From NCBI GenBank assembly GCA_964393185.1, contig CAYMSO010000002.1:62001-126000 (forward strand): a stretch of DNA of 64,000 nt, read 5' to 3'. Below are positions 33,207 through 42,571 of this stretch, in pieces. The notes beneath the pieces were generated by a model. It was not told where the DNA came from. It saw nothing but the letters and a program-made list of their open reading frames with translations, and made no database searches. This DNA is from CAYMSO01 sp964393185 (GTDB taxonomy: Bacteria; Patescibacteriota; Dojkabacteria; J137). Position 1 is the first letter of the stretch. Each line of letters opens with the position of its first letter. The position numbers were made by a program, and so were the translations under genes.

Positions 33207-34070
33207 TTAGCTTTCGTTTTGTTTATAGAAAATAGATGCTAACAACTCCAGCATATTTGCTGCAGAGTCAAAATGAATATCTGCTAAAAATAACATTTGT
33301 AGTGCGTTGATCACTTCCTCATTTTTAATCCTAGTTTTTATTTCGTCTATATCTAATTGTTCCGAATGAAGAGCGATCATGGGTCCTAAAATCTTCTTTC
33401 CGCACATAATCTCACAAAATATTAATCCTAATGCTTTTATATCACGCTGGTACCAGAAATCTATATCTGGATTATCATTATCGAATGAGCCTGGATAATA
33501 GCCATAACTGGGAATATAATTGACTAAACCTGTAATTTCTCCATTTGCAAATATTAATGAAGTTCCATAGTCTATTAGCTCAGTTTTATAATCAGTATTA
33601 GAAACAATTATATTGTTTGGCTTAATATCTCTATGAACTACTCCATTGTACTTAGCATGGTCCATTCTATTAGCCGCTCCAACCAATAAATTTTTTACTA
33701 AATTTGGATCAACCTGATTTTTAGTAAATAATTTTTCTCGAGTAATACCTTTAGGATCAACAAAATTACATAACGTCACTCCTTCTATAAATGGCATTTG
33801 TAAAACCGATATTTCTATGCAACTACATTTTAGAAGCCTAGAATGTTCCAAGGCCGCTTGTAGAATAGAGTACTTTGGACTGCAGGGATCTATATAACTA
33901 GTTGGTATACCCGCTAAAGTTGTAGCTTCGGCTTCGAGTATAGCTCCAGAAAGATTATCAGGTATCAGCTTTAATGCAATAGCCGTGCCATTTTCGCCAA
34001 CTTTCACAACTACTCCATAGCTACCTTGACCGACAAGCTCATAAGTTTTTCCTTCAATAGTATTATCCAT
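33207..34070 (-). CDS. Serine/threonine protein kinase
   Basis: A 287-residue eukaryotic-like kinase domain with no transmembrane or PASTA part. Seen in order are the Gly loop GQGSYGVVVKVG, AIALKLIPD (ATP-binding Lys), VVHRDIKPNNIIV (catalytic HRD Asp and Asn) and ELIDYGTSL (DFG as DYG). Lobe VIII-IX shows DIKALGLIFCEIMCGK. The catalytic set is intact, so activity is expected. Its promoter ends 5 nt before ATG. The membrane protein gene downstream is probably in the same operon. Confidence 0.9.
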   Translation of the reverse strand: MDNTIEGKTYELVGQGSYGVVVKVGENGTAIALKLIPDNLSGAILEAEATTLAGIPTSYIDPCSPKYSILQAALEHSRLLKCSCIEISVLQMPFIEGVTLCNFVDPKGITREKLFTKNQVDPNLVKNLLVGAANRMDHAKYNGVVHRDIKPNNIIVSNTDYKTELIDYGTSLIFANGEITGLVNYIPSYGYYPGSFDNDNPDIDFWYQRDIKALGLIFCEIMCGKKILGPMIALHSEQLDIDEIKTRIKNEEVINALQMLFLADIHFDSAANMLELLASIFYKQNES

Positions 34071-34075
34071 ACATT

Positions 34076-34104
34076 ATTTTATCATACTTATCGAATTTTG
34101 TCAC
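34076..34104 (-). promoter_or_regulatory. Promoter of the Ser/Thr kinase gene
   Basis: On the minus strand, GTGACA (34099-34104), a 17-bp spacer and TAAAAT (34076-34081), which ends 5 nt before ATG 34070. A leaderless transcript is predicted. Confidence 0.55.
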
Positions 34105-34173
34105 CTTGGAGTGGCGACATATTGTAGAGGTCCTTAGATTATAATATACTTAAGTAATTATTATTAAATCTAT

Positions 34174-34437
34174 ATGGCTACTTTAGAGCAGTTAGCACAA
34201 GAACTTGAATTAATTAAACTTAGAAATAAAAAAGTAGAAAAAGATAAGGAATGGGAAGTAAGTTGGACAAGAAGAATATCTATTGCAGTCTTAACTTATT
34301 TTACAATTTTATTGTTCTTCCTAGCCGGAGAATTTGATAGACCATTTGTAAGCGCATTAGTGCCAACTTTAGGTTTTCTATTATCTACATTATCTTTGGG
34401 TATATTAAAAAAAATTTACTTTAATAGAAATAAATGA
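34174..34437 (+). CDS. Small two-helix membrane protein
   Basis: An 87-residue protein with a charged amphipathic N-terminus (1-28) and two membrane helices (about 33-52 and 58-78). Its TGA stop overlaps the ung start in an ATGA, so the two are translationally coupled. TATAAT lies about 30 nt upstream. No family is recognised. The coupling to ung may be only positional. Confidence 0.6.
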   Translation: MATLEQLAQELELIKLRNKKVEKDKEWEVSWTRRISIAVLTYFTILLFFLAGEFDRPFVSALVPTLGFLLSTLSLGILKKIYFNRNK

Positions 34438-35096
34438 ATATTAAACTGGATGATTCCTGGAAACAGCTTCTGAAAGATGAGTTTGAAAAAGACTATTTTA
34501 AGAATTTAGTCAATTTTATTAAAGATGAATATACCAATAATGTAATTTATCCTCCTGGTCCATTAATATTTAGAGCACTGAACGAGTGTAAGTTTGAAGA
34601 TGTTAAGGTAGTAATTTTGGGACAGGATCCATACCATACTCCTGGTGTGGCAAATGGGCTAGCATTTTCGGCTAATCATGGTCAAAAAATTCCTCCATCA
34701 TTACTAAATATATACAAAGAACTACAGAATGATTTAGGAAAGAATATTCCTGATTCTCCTGATTTAAGTAGATGGGCCAGACAAGGGGTTTTATTGTTGA
34801 ATGCTACGCTTACAGTCAGAAAGGGACAAGCAGCTTCCCATCAAAATAAAGGCTGGGAAATTTTTACCGATGCAATCATAAAAATAATTTCGGAACAAAA
34901 AGATCATGTTGTGTTTTTTCTTTGGGGAGCATATGCACAAAAGAAAGGTGAAATTATAGACGAAGAAAAGCACTTAGTTATTAAATCAGCACATCCTTCT
35001 CCCTTTTCTGCAGATAAAGGCTTTTTTGGTAGTAGACCATTCTCTCAAGCTAATGAATTTTTAAGAACAGTAGGAAAAACACAAATCAACTGGTAA
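34434..35096 (+). CDS. ung: Uracil-DNA glycosylase (family 1)
   Basis: A 220-residue Ung that excises uracil from DNA. Motifs are VVILGQDPYHTPGVANGLAF (water-activating Asp and Tyr), PPSLLNIYKEL, LLLNATLTV (uracil-binding Asn) and HPSPFSADKGFFG (catalytic His and the minor-groove loop). The start overlaps the small membrane protein gene by 4 nt (ATGA). A heptamer array begins at the stop codon. Confidence 0.96.
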   Translation: MNIKLDDSWKQLLKDEFEKDYFKNLVNFIKDEYTNNVIYPPGPLIFRALNECKFEDVKVVILGQDPYHTPGVANGLAFSANHGQKIPPSLLNIYKELQNDLGKNIPDSPDLSRWARQGVLLLNATLTVRKGQAASHQNKGWEIFTDAIIKIISEQKDHVVFFLWGAYAQKKGEIIDEEKHLVIKSAHPSPFSADKGFFGSRPFSQANEFLRTVGKTQINW

Positions 35097-35185
35097 CCCA
35101 TAACCACTCCCCATAACTCATAACTCGTAACTCACAACCCATAACCCGTAACTCAAAACTCAAAACCCATAACCCACAACTCCAT
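35090..35185. repeat. Degenerate heptamer array, AACTCAA/AACCCAT type
   Basis: About twelve units of AACCCAT, AACTCAT, AACTCGT and AACTCAA, starting at the ung stop codon and lying in the same-strand gap before the DUF6159-like gene. Confidence 0.85.
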
Positions 35186-35239
35186 ATTTACATCTGTTCT
35201 TTTTCTTTCTATACTTCTAATATTAGTTATTTTTTAAAT

Positions 35240-36097
35240 ATGCAAAAAATCAAAAACAGCTGGCGTATCAGTAAGAGAAGTTTTAGTATACTAATGAATG
35301 ATTCGAGGTTAATAACGTTGCAAATCGTTTCTATTATTTTAGCCACCATAGCAGCCGCTGCAATTATTATACTGACTTCATTAATATTTGATTTTGACGA
35401 GGCTAGTACAAGCGAAAGCGGAGGAGAGGTTCTAGGTCTTCTGATTTTATTTATTCTTTACTTTGTTGTGTCTACAGTTGTTGTTTACATCAATTACATG
35501 ATTACATTCATTGTGCTAAAAAAAATTGAGAATATTAATGTCAGTCTTTCGGAAGCAATGGGCTCTGCCAATTCAAAACTAGGTACAATTATGGGATATG
35601 CTCTAATAGCTGCAACAGTAGGAGTTATTTTAAATATACTACAAAACGCAAGCAGAAACAGCGATAAACCAGCTGCACGAATTGCCGGTAGTATTGCAAA
35701 TGCATTAGGTGGAGCAGCATGGAGTATCGCAACATTTTTAGTTATACCTGTTTTGGTAATGAATAATGTAGGCCCAATAGATGCAATCAAACAAAGCCTA
35801 GCACTATTCAAAAAAACCTGGGGAGAACAAATTATAGGAGGGTTTGCTTATGGATTAATCATATTCATCGTTGCTTTGCCGGCATTTATAATTTCTTTTT
35901 TGATAATTATTTCGGGAGTAAGTGCAGAATCTTCGGGCACAACAGGTTTAGGCATATTCTTGCTAACTATTACTATTATAATAGCTGCACTTGTAAGTAG
36001 CGCAATAAGCACAATTTACAAATCAATTCTGTTTAAATTTGCAACGGAAGGAAAAATTGCCGAAGGTTTTGACGAATCGATGATAAAAAATCTGTAA
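35240..36097 (+). CDS. DUF6159-like multi-pass membrane protein
   Basis: A 285-residue membrane protein resembling DUF6159. An N-terminal cytoplasmic SWRISKRSFSILMND motif is followed by about six helices. Between them lies a conserved amphipathic region (SLSEAMGSANSKLGTIMGYALI) and a later IDAIKQSLALFKKTWGEQIIGG. Such proteins occur widely in archaea and Patescibacteria with unknown function. It follows a heptamer array and has no clear promoter. Confidence 0.7.
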   Translation: MQKIKNSWRISKRSFSILMNDSRLITLQIVSIILATIAAAAIIILTSLIFDFDEASTSESGGEVLGLLILFILYFVVSTVVVYINYMITFIVLKKIENINVSLSEAMGSANSKLGTIMGYALIAATVGVILNILQNASRNSDKPAARIAGSIANALGGAAWSIATFLVIPVLVMNNVGPIDAIKQSLALFKKTWGEQIIGGFAYGLIIFIVALPAFIISFLIIISGVSAESSGTTGLGIFLLTITIIIAALVSSAISTIYKSILFKFATEGKIAEGFDESMIKNL

Positions 36098-36252
36098 AGA
36101 AAACAAAGTGATGAACGAAACAATCATCATCTTATGCACCAGGTTATAAAAGCAATATGACTTGACTCTGTAGTAGAAATTAGTAAGAAAAGATCTACGT
36201 GACTCCAAAAATACTGGGAATGTATGTTCAGTTTGAAAAATGTTCCTACTAT

Positions 36253-37194
36253 TTACTGTCGAATCAAAGTAATGTACGAGTACGATGATGAATCAAATTC
36301 AGATTCTAATTTAAACCTAAAGCCTTCGAGCTTTTGCAACAATTCATCTTTATTATTTTTCTTTTCAAAATACATTTGTTCCTTGCCATTTTGCATAAAG
36401 CAAATCCATGATTGACTAGATTTTTCTGCAGTTTTAAATTCTAGAATTAATCTAGAATCCGGCTTTAGTATTTTAAAAAAAGCATCCAAATAGTTTGCCT
36501 CTTTCTCGAGCGGAATTAATGGCCAGTACTTATTGACCAACATAAGATTGAAGTGGACTGGTTTGAATGTGTTTAAAAGAAAATCTTTTGTAGTAAAAGA
36601 TGCAAGCTTATTACACTTAACTTTGCTTAGTTGGTTTAATTTATTTGCATAATCTATAATAGTAACTTTATACTTCTTACTTGCGAGAACCATTGGCAAA
36701 ATTGAGCACCCGCTACCAAGTATTAGTGCTCTAGCATTTGTAGTTTGAACTGACATCAGTCCAGCTAATTGCAACAAGTGATTACTCTGAATATCGTCAT
36801 TTTTCTTTAGTAGTTGTTCTGCATTTGCATTTCTAAGTCTTCTCATTTTAGTCAAAACATTTTTATAATCGAAATTAATCATCGTCTTTTTTCTATCTAA
36901 TTCTTGTCTGACTTGCTTTAGCTTCCACAAGTATAGTGGTCCTTTGTTTTCTTCTGTAATATCTGCAACAAAAGAATACACTCTTTCGAGTATTACTCTA
37001 TCAATACTTCTTGCCAGTCTAAGATATATCTTTAAGTTAGCTAAGTCATTTAAATCTGAAGCAAGTTTGTACGCGTAAGCTTGAAATTCGTGGGCAGCCC
37101 TTCGCTTTGATAATTTAGAGTCGCGATTATTATCTGGATTAGAAAAATCGTAGTTTATTAAAATATCTTTGGCTGTTACAAAAGCTGAATTCAT
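36253..37194 (-). CDS. SAM methyltransferase-like protein with helical N-terminal domain
   Basis: A 313-residue two-part protein. The N-terminal ~130 residues are helical and charged (EFQAYAYKLASDLNDLANLK, then YLWKLKQVRQELDRKK). The C-terminal part is a Rossmann methyltransferase, with ALILGSGCSILPMVLA in place of the glycine motif (GxG kept) and VTIIDYA as the next strand. The substrate is unknown. The helical part could bind RNA, protein or a membrane partner. Confidence 0.6.
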   Translation of the reverse strand: MNSAFVTAKDILINYDFSNPDNNRDSKLSKRRAAHEFQAYAYKLASDLNDLANLKIYLRLARSIDRVILERVYSFVADITEENKGPLYLWKLKQVRQELDRKKTMINFDYKNVLTKMRRLRNANAEQLLKKNDDIQSNHLLQLAGLMSVQTTNARALILGSGCSILPMVLASKKYKVTIIDYANKLNQLSKVKCNKLASFTTKDFLLNTFKPVHFNLMLVNKYWPLIPLEKEANYLDAFFKILKPDSRLILEFKTAEKSSQSWICFMQNGKEQMYFEKKNNKDELLQKLEGFRFKLESEFDSSSYSYITLIRQ

Positions 37195-37411
37195 CTAATA
37201 AAAACTAAGTTATATATCTTAGATATATCGTCAACAAGTGTTAGTTGTTAACTTATTCTAAAACATAACTATAATTGGATCAAATAATTACTTCGAAACT
37301 ATAGTTCCACAATATATTTGTTTTGCAATTACTTATTACAACGAGAATAATTCGTGAAACCAGGAAATATAGAAAACTTTGCGGAATATGCTATATCAAT
37401 TTAGATTAAAA

Positions 37412-37783
37412 TTAATTTTCTGTAAAGAGAGAATCATCTGTAAGAAGAGAAATATCTGTCAGCAAAAGTCTGTCCAGATTTTGTAGTTCTCGAGATTGCT
37501 CAACATTATTGTTACTAATAAATTCTGTATACCAATATAATAAATTTTTTAGCGCTTGTTGAGAAGCTTTATCGGGGCGAGTATGTAGATCAAGCTTTTT
37601 TCGATCAAATAAATGATTTATCAGTTTCTTCGCCTTAAGATAAGAAGTATCGGGATCTTTGTCTACCGTTTTTTTAAGTTTATAAATCAACATATTAAGC
37701 ATAATCCGCTCTTTCAAACCGAGCTTGGATTTTCCTTTTTCTAATACGTATATTTCGTAATCTAGTTTATCCAAAAAAGCCAT
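37412..37783 (-). CDS. Hypothetical helical protein
   Basis: A 123-residue basic, all-helical soluble protein. The C-terminus carries an imperfect internal repeat (DRLLLTDISLLTDDSLFT). No family is recognised. A TATAAT ends exactly 6 nt before ATG, supporting it as a real, leaderless gene. Confidence 0.6.
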   Translation of the reverse strand: MAFLDKLDYEIYVLEKGKSKLGLKERIMLNMLIYKLKKTVDKDPDTSYLKAKKLINHLFDRKKLDLHTRPDKASQQALKNLLYWYTEFISNNNVEQSRELQNLDRLLLTDISLLTDDSLFTEN

Positions 37784-37789
37784 AGCATT

Positions 37790-37795
37790 ATTATA
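37790..37795 (-). promoter_or_regulatory. -10 element of gene 37412-37783
   Basis: TATAAT on the minus strand, ending 6 nt before the ATG. The same spacing is seen at mnmA, lepA and other genes. Confidence 0.5.
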
Positions 37796-37886
37796 CTATT
37801 CATTTTTCATATTAAAAAATTGAAGATCCAAGACCTGGACATTATTATTTACTTAAATGTAAAATCAGTATAGAAAAGAATCTAAT

Positions 37887-38615
37887 ATGGATATACCAAT
37901 TGTATGGCAAAACCCTAATGAAACGTGCGATTTTACTGGTAGTTGGGTATTAAGTGCTCTACCAAGTCAAGTTATTGATGTAGACTGGGAAGAATATGAT
38001 TCAAAAGTTAAAGATATAGTTAGAGCATTTGGACTTAACTGCCCGGATAATGGCTTCACTACTAGATCAACTATTGTCCCATTATACAATCCCAGTGTAC
38101 AGCCAAGTCCTGAGTTCAAACACGAACAACCATCTACAGTCATAGAATTGTCAAACGATGCCACTCTTGTGGTTCCATTACCATTCGACAGCAATCAAAC
38201 GCCAACAGTACGCAATTTTATGGGTGGAACCCACGAAAGGATCACATTCGAGGTACGATTTCTACCAGAACCTGTTATTAATGCACAGGGTACTCCAGTT
38301 GCGCCAGAGAATACATTTCAAACCTCAGTATTAGTTACAATAAATGGAGATAGAACCTATACAATGGAGGGCAAGGATTATAATCAAGTTAACGCACAAT
38401 TTTATACACTGGAAGTGAATGGGCAGGATAAATTAATTTTCGTTATGGATAAAAAGGGTGGTATTAAAGCGGAAGACAACATAGAAATATTTATCGTTGA
38501 TGACGTACCTATAATTCTTCCTAAATTAAACATTAGTGGCGATGTTGTTATTGGTGTTTTTACCAACACAAATACTGTTGAAGAAGGTATTAGACAGGCT
38601 CAAGAGGAACAATAA
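37887..38615 (+). CDS. Hypothetical beta-rich protein
   Basis: A 242-residue acidic, beta-rich soluble protein with no signal peptide and no recognised domain. It has several Pro-flanked strands (TLVVPLPFD, ITFEVRFLPEPV, SVLVTINGDRTYTM). A two-Cys motif (NCPDNGF and the early TCDF) might bind metal. It is flanked by short unknown genes and has a weak promoter only. Confidence 0.5.
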   Translation: MDIPIVWQNPNETCDFTGSWVLSALPSQVIDVDWEEYDSKVKDIVRAFGLNCPDNGFTTRSTIVPLYNPSVQPSPEFKHEQPSTVIELSNDATLVVPLPFDSNQTPTVRNFMGGTHERITFEVRFLPEPVINAQGTPVAPENTFQTSVLVTINGDRTYTMEGKDYNQVNAQFYTLEVNGQDKLIFVMDKKGGIKAEDNIEIFIVDDVPIILPKLNISGDVVIGVFTNTNTVEEGIRQAQEEQ

Positions 38616-38638
38616 ATATTAAGCAGCAAAGATCCTAT

Positions 38639-38941
38639 TCACTGCAGCTCTAAATAATTGCCTAAATTTGCGCTTAACCTAAATGCCACTTCGATATCAA
38701 CTTTAGATATAGCTGATATATAATAAGTCGCTAGTAAACATAACTGTTGTCTATACTGAGTACCTAAAAAATCACCTTGATTTGATAAGTAAAAAATCAA
38801 TTCATTCGTACGTGTTATAGCGTCAACTACATTTGCTTCAACTAAATATTGTAACTCATTATATTGCAAAACGGATTCTATATCTGCTCCTGGTGCCTGA
38901 AAGGAGAGTATAGTAGTCGTTTCTTGGGGGGTTAAGTTCAT
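38639..38941 (-). CDS. Hypothetical small protein
   Basis: A 100-residue helical soluble protein, convergent with the preceding gene (23-nt gap). No family is recognised. It starts with ATG and ends with LSANLGNYLELQ. Confidence 0.45.
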   Translation of the reverse strand: MNLTPQETTTILSFQAPGADIESVLQYNELQYLVEANVVDAITRTNELIFYLSNQGDFLGTQYRQQLCLLATYYISAISKVDIEVAFRLSANLGNYLELQ

Positions 38942-38999
38942 ATGCTCAATAAAACTTCAGGGATTGTAGCAGAGAATATTTAGAATTGTAAGCAGAAAT

Positions 39000-40505
39000 T
39001 TATACAATGCTCTCAACTAGCTTATTTGCTATTTCTGTCAATCTATAAGAACTAAAGAAAACTATAAGCGTTTTTGCGCGGTGATTAGCTACGGCATTGC
39101 TAAGTTCAGCAATAATACTACTATTGGGAACATGCTTTGCATTTACACCCAAGTCATTGAGCCACTTAACTATTTCTTCCGATGTTGCTAATTCATTCTT
39201 GTAATCCGATAAATCTGGAATGATTATTTGATCGGCGTTATCGAATGTGCCAGAATAGTTCTTTTTGAATTCAGTTTCGGACTTAAATCTACTTCCACTG
39301 TTTGGTTCAAAAATAGCAACTATTTTGTGATCGGGATAATATTGTTTCAATGTGTTTAAAGAATTTAGCGTTCTATTTGGCGCTACGCCAAAGTCATCAA
39401 CAACTACCAAATCATCAGATGAATGAAGTATTTCAAGCCGCTTCTTAGGACCCAAAAAATCCCTAAATACCTTAGAAATTATATTGAGATTACCTGTGCC
39501 TTGCAACAGAACTTGTGCGGGCATAACTTTTGAAGGCAAATTGCAGATTAAAGTTGTAGTGGCAAGAATATTTTCTAAATTATATTCTCCTAAAAGTTTA
39601 GTTTCCGATCTAAGAATAACTTCTCCTTTATGATTTAGAATTTTAAACTTTTTAGGTTCTGCTGCGTCTTTCTCGATAGTCCACAAAAGATTACTATCTT
39701 TTTGTAACTTGGAATTTCGAATTTGAGAATTATAGAAGTACCTAACCACTTTACATTTGGCGTGCTCAATTATTTTGTCAATATTCTCATCTCCCCATTT
39801 AGCAATAATTAAGCCATCTTCGGGTACTAATTCTACACATTTTTTGAACTCATCAATGTAATCCTTTTGAGTAGGAAAAACATCCTGATGCTCATAGCCT
39901 ATATTTGTAATTATCAAGTACTTAGGTTTGTACTCTAAGAATTTAGCTCCTCTAGAAAATTCTTTGCTATGATATTCATCTCCTTCTAAAACTGACCAGT
40001 CAGATTCTGTGTTTACTAGTGAGCTAGGAAGGTCCTTAACCTCAGCTCCAATCATGTAACTAGGGTCGAGATTCAATTCTTGCAAGACTCTTACTACTAA
40101 AGATGTTGTAGTTGTTTTACCTGCTGTTCCAATCACAACTACAGAATTTTGTTTGACTAAATATTCGCCTAATATTTGCGAAAATGGTCTAAAGTCAAGT
40201 TTGTGTACTTTTGCAAAAAGTAATTCTTTGTTTTTTGCAGTTGTAGACTCAACTATTAATCCTAGATCGGGTTTATCCGAAATAGATAACTTTGTTTCTA
40301 ATTTTCTTTCCCAATATTCCCGAGTTAGGTGCTTAAAGTTGTATCCTTCGGCTGTGTTTATTTTTTCGCGTATAAGAAACTCGCTAACTGGCGGGAAATA
40401 TTGAAAATCAGAGCCTGTTACAAACCAGCCCATATCCTTAAACATTTTTGCCACATTCGAAGTTGCTTTTCCACAAATACCAATAGCGTGAAACCATTTT
40501 TTCAT
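39000..40505 (-). CDS. Mur ligase (MurC/Mpl type)
   Basis: A 501-residue Mur ligase adding an amino acid or peptide to UDP-MurNAc. The N-terminal Rossmann domain is HAIGICGKATSNVAKMF with VTGSD. The ATP loop is IGTAGKTTTTSLV (about 131-140). EGDEYHSKEFSRGAKFL and TNIGYEHQDVFPT are the central motifs, and the C-terminal domain begins near FGVAPNRTLNSLN. The FPPVSEFL and EGDEYHS features are closer to Mpl (peptide recycling) than to classical MurC, but in small genomes it may act as MurC. The -10 is TGATATAAT, 7 nt before ATG. Confidence 0.85.
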   Translation of the reverse strand: MKKWFHAIGICGKATSNVAKMFKDMGWFVTGSDFQYFPPVSEFLIREKINTAEGYNFKHLTREYWERKLETKLSISDKPDLGLIVESTTAKNKELLFAKVHKLDFRPFSQILGEYLVKQNSVVVIGTAGKTTTTSLVVRVLQELNLDPSYMIGAEVKDLPSSLVNTESDWSVLEGDEYHSKEFSRGAKFLEYKPKYLIITNIGYEHQDVFPTQKDYIDEFKKCVELVPEDGLIIAKWGDENIDKIIEHAKCKVVRYFYNSQIRNSKLQKDSNLLWTIEKDAAEPKKFKILNHKGEVILRSETKLLGEYNLENILATTTLICNLPSKVMPAQVLLQGTGNLNIISKVFRDFLGPKKRLEILHSSDDLVVVDDFGVAPNRTLNSLNTLKQYYPDHKIVAIFEPNSGSRFKSETEFKKNYSGTFDNADQIIIPDLSDYKNELATSEEIVKWLNDLGVNAKHVPNSSIIAELSNAVANHRAKTLIVFFSSYRLTEIANKLVESIV

Positions 40506-40512
40506 AATAGGT

Positions 40513-40521
40513 ATTATATCA
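40513..40521 (-). promoter_or_regulatory. Extended -10 of the Mur ligase gene
   Basis: TGATATAAT (TATAAT at 40513-40518) on the minus strand, ending 7 nt before ATG 40505. A near-leaderless start is predicted. Confidence 0.5.
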
Positions 40522-40543
40522 CTATTTTATTGCTATAATTCCA

Positions 40544-40681
40544 TCATGGAATTTCCCAGTAGTCAGCCACAAAGTCAATAAGAGATTCTTTGTAAACTGC
40601 CGAATTTCTTTTTAAATGAAGAAATTTATTTTCTTTAACAATAATAGCCTTAGCTCCGATTTGCTGTATTCCTGATTGCAT
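40544..40681 (-). pseudogene. N-terminal remnant of a Nudix hydrolase
   Basis: A 45-residue frame whose end reads like the start of a Nudix domain: QIGAKAIIVKENKFLHLKR followed by DFVADYWEIP, exactly where WEIPGG and the Nudix box should follow. A TGA then ends the frame and the next bases are the Mur ligase promoter, so the catalytic part is missing. Reading TGA as Gly does not restore a Nudix box. It is probably a decayed or truncated gene. Confidence 0.55.
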
Positions 40682-40800
40682 AGAGTTTCTTGATTTCTAT
40701 CTCTAACTTAGTCTAAATAGTAATACCAAAAATAAGCAGAATTTGTATTATTCACAGCTTTCATAATATAATAACTCTATAAGCGATTAAAAACTCCATT

Positions 40801-41253
40801 ATGCATTGCCCATATTGCAAAAATAGAAACACAAAAGTGGTAGATAAAAGAGATAATGAAGAAACAAATTCTACAAGAAGAAGAAGGGAATGCGAGAATT
40901 GTGAAAAAAGATTTACTACCTATGAACGCGTAGAAAAAGTCTTATTAAATGTATTGAAGCGTGACGGCAGAGTTGAAGAATTTAACAGAGAAAAATTGAA
41001 GTTAGGAATAATGAAAGCTGTTAAAAAAAGGCCTATCCCACCCGAAAAAATAGATGAACTGATTGAAGATATTGAACAAAAATTAATGGCCCGTGATGAG
41101 CAATATATCAAGTCAACCGAGATTGGTGAACTAGTGCTAAAAGGACTCAGCAAAATTGATAAGCTAGGAGCTTTATTGTTTGCTGCTGTGTACAAAGAAT
41201 TTGAAGATTTAGAGGATGTAGAAAAGGAATTAAAGAGACTTACAAAGAATTAA
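40801..41253 (+). CDS. nrdR: Transcriptional repressor NrdR
   Basis: A 150-residue NrdR. The zinc ribbon is CPYC...CENC with RRRRECENCEKRFTTYER. The ATP-cone domain follows: VLKRDGRVEEFNREKLKLGI and the KRPIPPEKIDELI helix. It senses ATP/dATP and represses ribonucleotide reductase genes through NrdR boxes. No nrd gene and no obvious NrdR box occur in this window. The usual VAYVRFASVY segment reads LGALLFAAVY. Its stop lies 4 nt from the convergent mraY stop. Confidence 0.95.
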   Translation: MHCPYCKNRNTKVVDKRDNEETNSTRRRRECENCEKRFTTYERVEKVLLNVLKRDGRVEEFNREKLKLGIMKAVKKRPIPPEKIDELIEDIEQKLMARDEQYIKSTEIGELVLKGLSKIDKLGALLFAAVYKEFEDLEDVEKELKRLTKN

Positions 41254-41257
41254 CAAC

Positions 41258-42397
41258 CTATCTTTGTACAAAATAAATCCATAGTCCAATAATAGAACAA
41301 ACAAGACCAAAAAGCGCCAACCTCATTACAACTTTTTCCTCGGACCAATTGTTTTTGATTTGTAGGTGATAATGAAGCGGAGCCAGCCTAAAAATTCTTC
41401 TACCCAAAACTCTTCTACCAAAACCTTGTATAACTACCGAAAGCAAAGTAATGGCAAAAGGAGCAGATATTAAAAGTAACATTAAGGGTTCATCTACCAA
41501 AAATGCTAATCCTGCCAGCAGACTGCCAAGAGCCAAGGCTCCTACGTCTCCCATCTGAAATCTTGCTGGTGGTACATTAAAGTATAAATAGCTAATTAAA
41601 GACCCGATAACAGTAGAAATTATAAATACAGATCTTATATCATTCTTATATAGTGCAATAATAAGAAAACCAATAAATGATGACATAAGTAAACTTGACG
41701 AAAGTCCATCCATTCCATCAGATATGTTTACAGCATTAGTCATTAACAGTACAGTTAGCCAAGCAAACGGGATAATCAGAAAACCTATGTTTAGGTTAAA
41801 ATCTAGCACCGGAACCCATAAATCACCTGGATTCATTCGTGAGGCGTAAAAGAAGAGACCAATGCCTAAAGATAGGCCAGCAACTGACTGAACCAGTATT
41901 TTTTCGTGGGATTGAATTCCTTTACCGGGATTAGATCCTAAAATAAAAAAAAGTCTTTTGTAAATTTCCCAAGGCAAGGTAACCAGTAAAAACAACCTTT
42001 TTGCTTTACTTTTATGAACTTTAATCAATTTGAATGTTCTGCTTAACGCTCTTGGATTCTGTCTTTTGAAGCCATAAATATTAAGAACATCATCCATCCC
42101 ACCTAGCAGAGCCGATATAGTAAAAATAAACAACATCAAAACTGTACCTTCATTTTTAATTTCTGGATTGAATAGTAAATTGAGAATTATAACTGTTATA
42201 ATCACTATTAAGCCTCCCATGATTGGCACACCTGCTTTAGCATCCCGCTTTTCTATTACTGTAGTAAAATCTTCAGCATCCATTCTGCGAGTTATATTAA
42301 ATTTGTATAGCATAGAAATAATTGGAAATGCTATGGCGAAGCTAAATAACATCGAGGAGATAATTATTGTGAGTACATATTCAATTTCGATCGACAT
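41258..42397 (-). CDS. mraY: Phospho-N-acetylmuramoyl-pentapeptide-transferase
   Basis: A 379-residue polytopic enzyme making lipid I from UDP-MurNAc-pentapeptide and undecaprenyl phosphate. Signature elements are KAGVPIMGGLIVI, the Asp pair in GGMDDVLN, NAVNISDGMDGLSS, FNVPPARFQMGDVGALALG and the late RRIFRLAPLHYHLQI, where family members usually read RMAPIHHHFE. About ten membrane helices are visible. A large cytoplasmic insertion (about 110-160) is richer in Lys/Arg than usual. With the adjacent Mur ligase it shows that a peptidoglycan precursor pathway exists. Confidence 0.93.
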   Translation of the reverse strand: MSIEIEYVLTIIISSMLFSFAIAFPIISMLYKFNITRRMDAEDFTTVIEKRDAKAGVPIMGGLIVIITVIILNLLFNPEIKNEGTVLMLFIFTISALLGGMDDVLNIYGFKRQNPRALSRTFKLIKVHKSKAKRLFLLVTLPWEIYKRLFFILGSNPGKGIQSHEKILVQSVAGLSLGIGLFFYASRMNPGDLWVPVLDFNLNIGFLIIPFAWLTVLLMTNAVNISDGMDGLSSSLLMSSFIGFLIIALYKNDIRSVFIISTVIGSLISYLYFNVPPARFQMGDVGALALGSLLAGLAFLVDEPLMLLLISAPFAITLLSVVIQGFGRRVLGRRIFRLAPLHYHLQIKNNWSEEKVVMRLALFGLVCSIIGLWIYFVQR

Positions 42398-42571
42398 TCA
42401 ATAGTATTTAATTGCTATGATAGTTAAAGTCAAAAATGCTTAACCAATTATAAAATAACAGATAGTGCTTATAGTGTAAACAGGTTACAGTTTTTGGCAT
42501 TTGATTTTAGCCTGCTAGTAATCTTTTAGAGTTTACGACTGTTAATTGTTAAGCCTAGCTCTACCTACACA

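Noticed and set aside
37195..37411. Possible ncRNA or gene in the 217-nt gap
   Set aside because: Only short AT-rich inverted repeats (ATATATC/GATATAT) and no frame longer than about 20 codons with a start; nothing supportable.
40544..40546. TGA read as glycine (alternative code) in the Nudix remnant
   Set aside because: Recoding gives PGWNYS rather than the expected PGG and Nudix box, and RF2 with an SPF motif plus ordinary TGA stops argue for the standard code.
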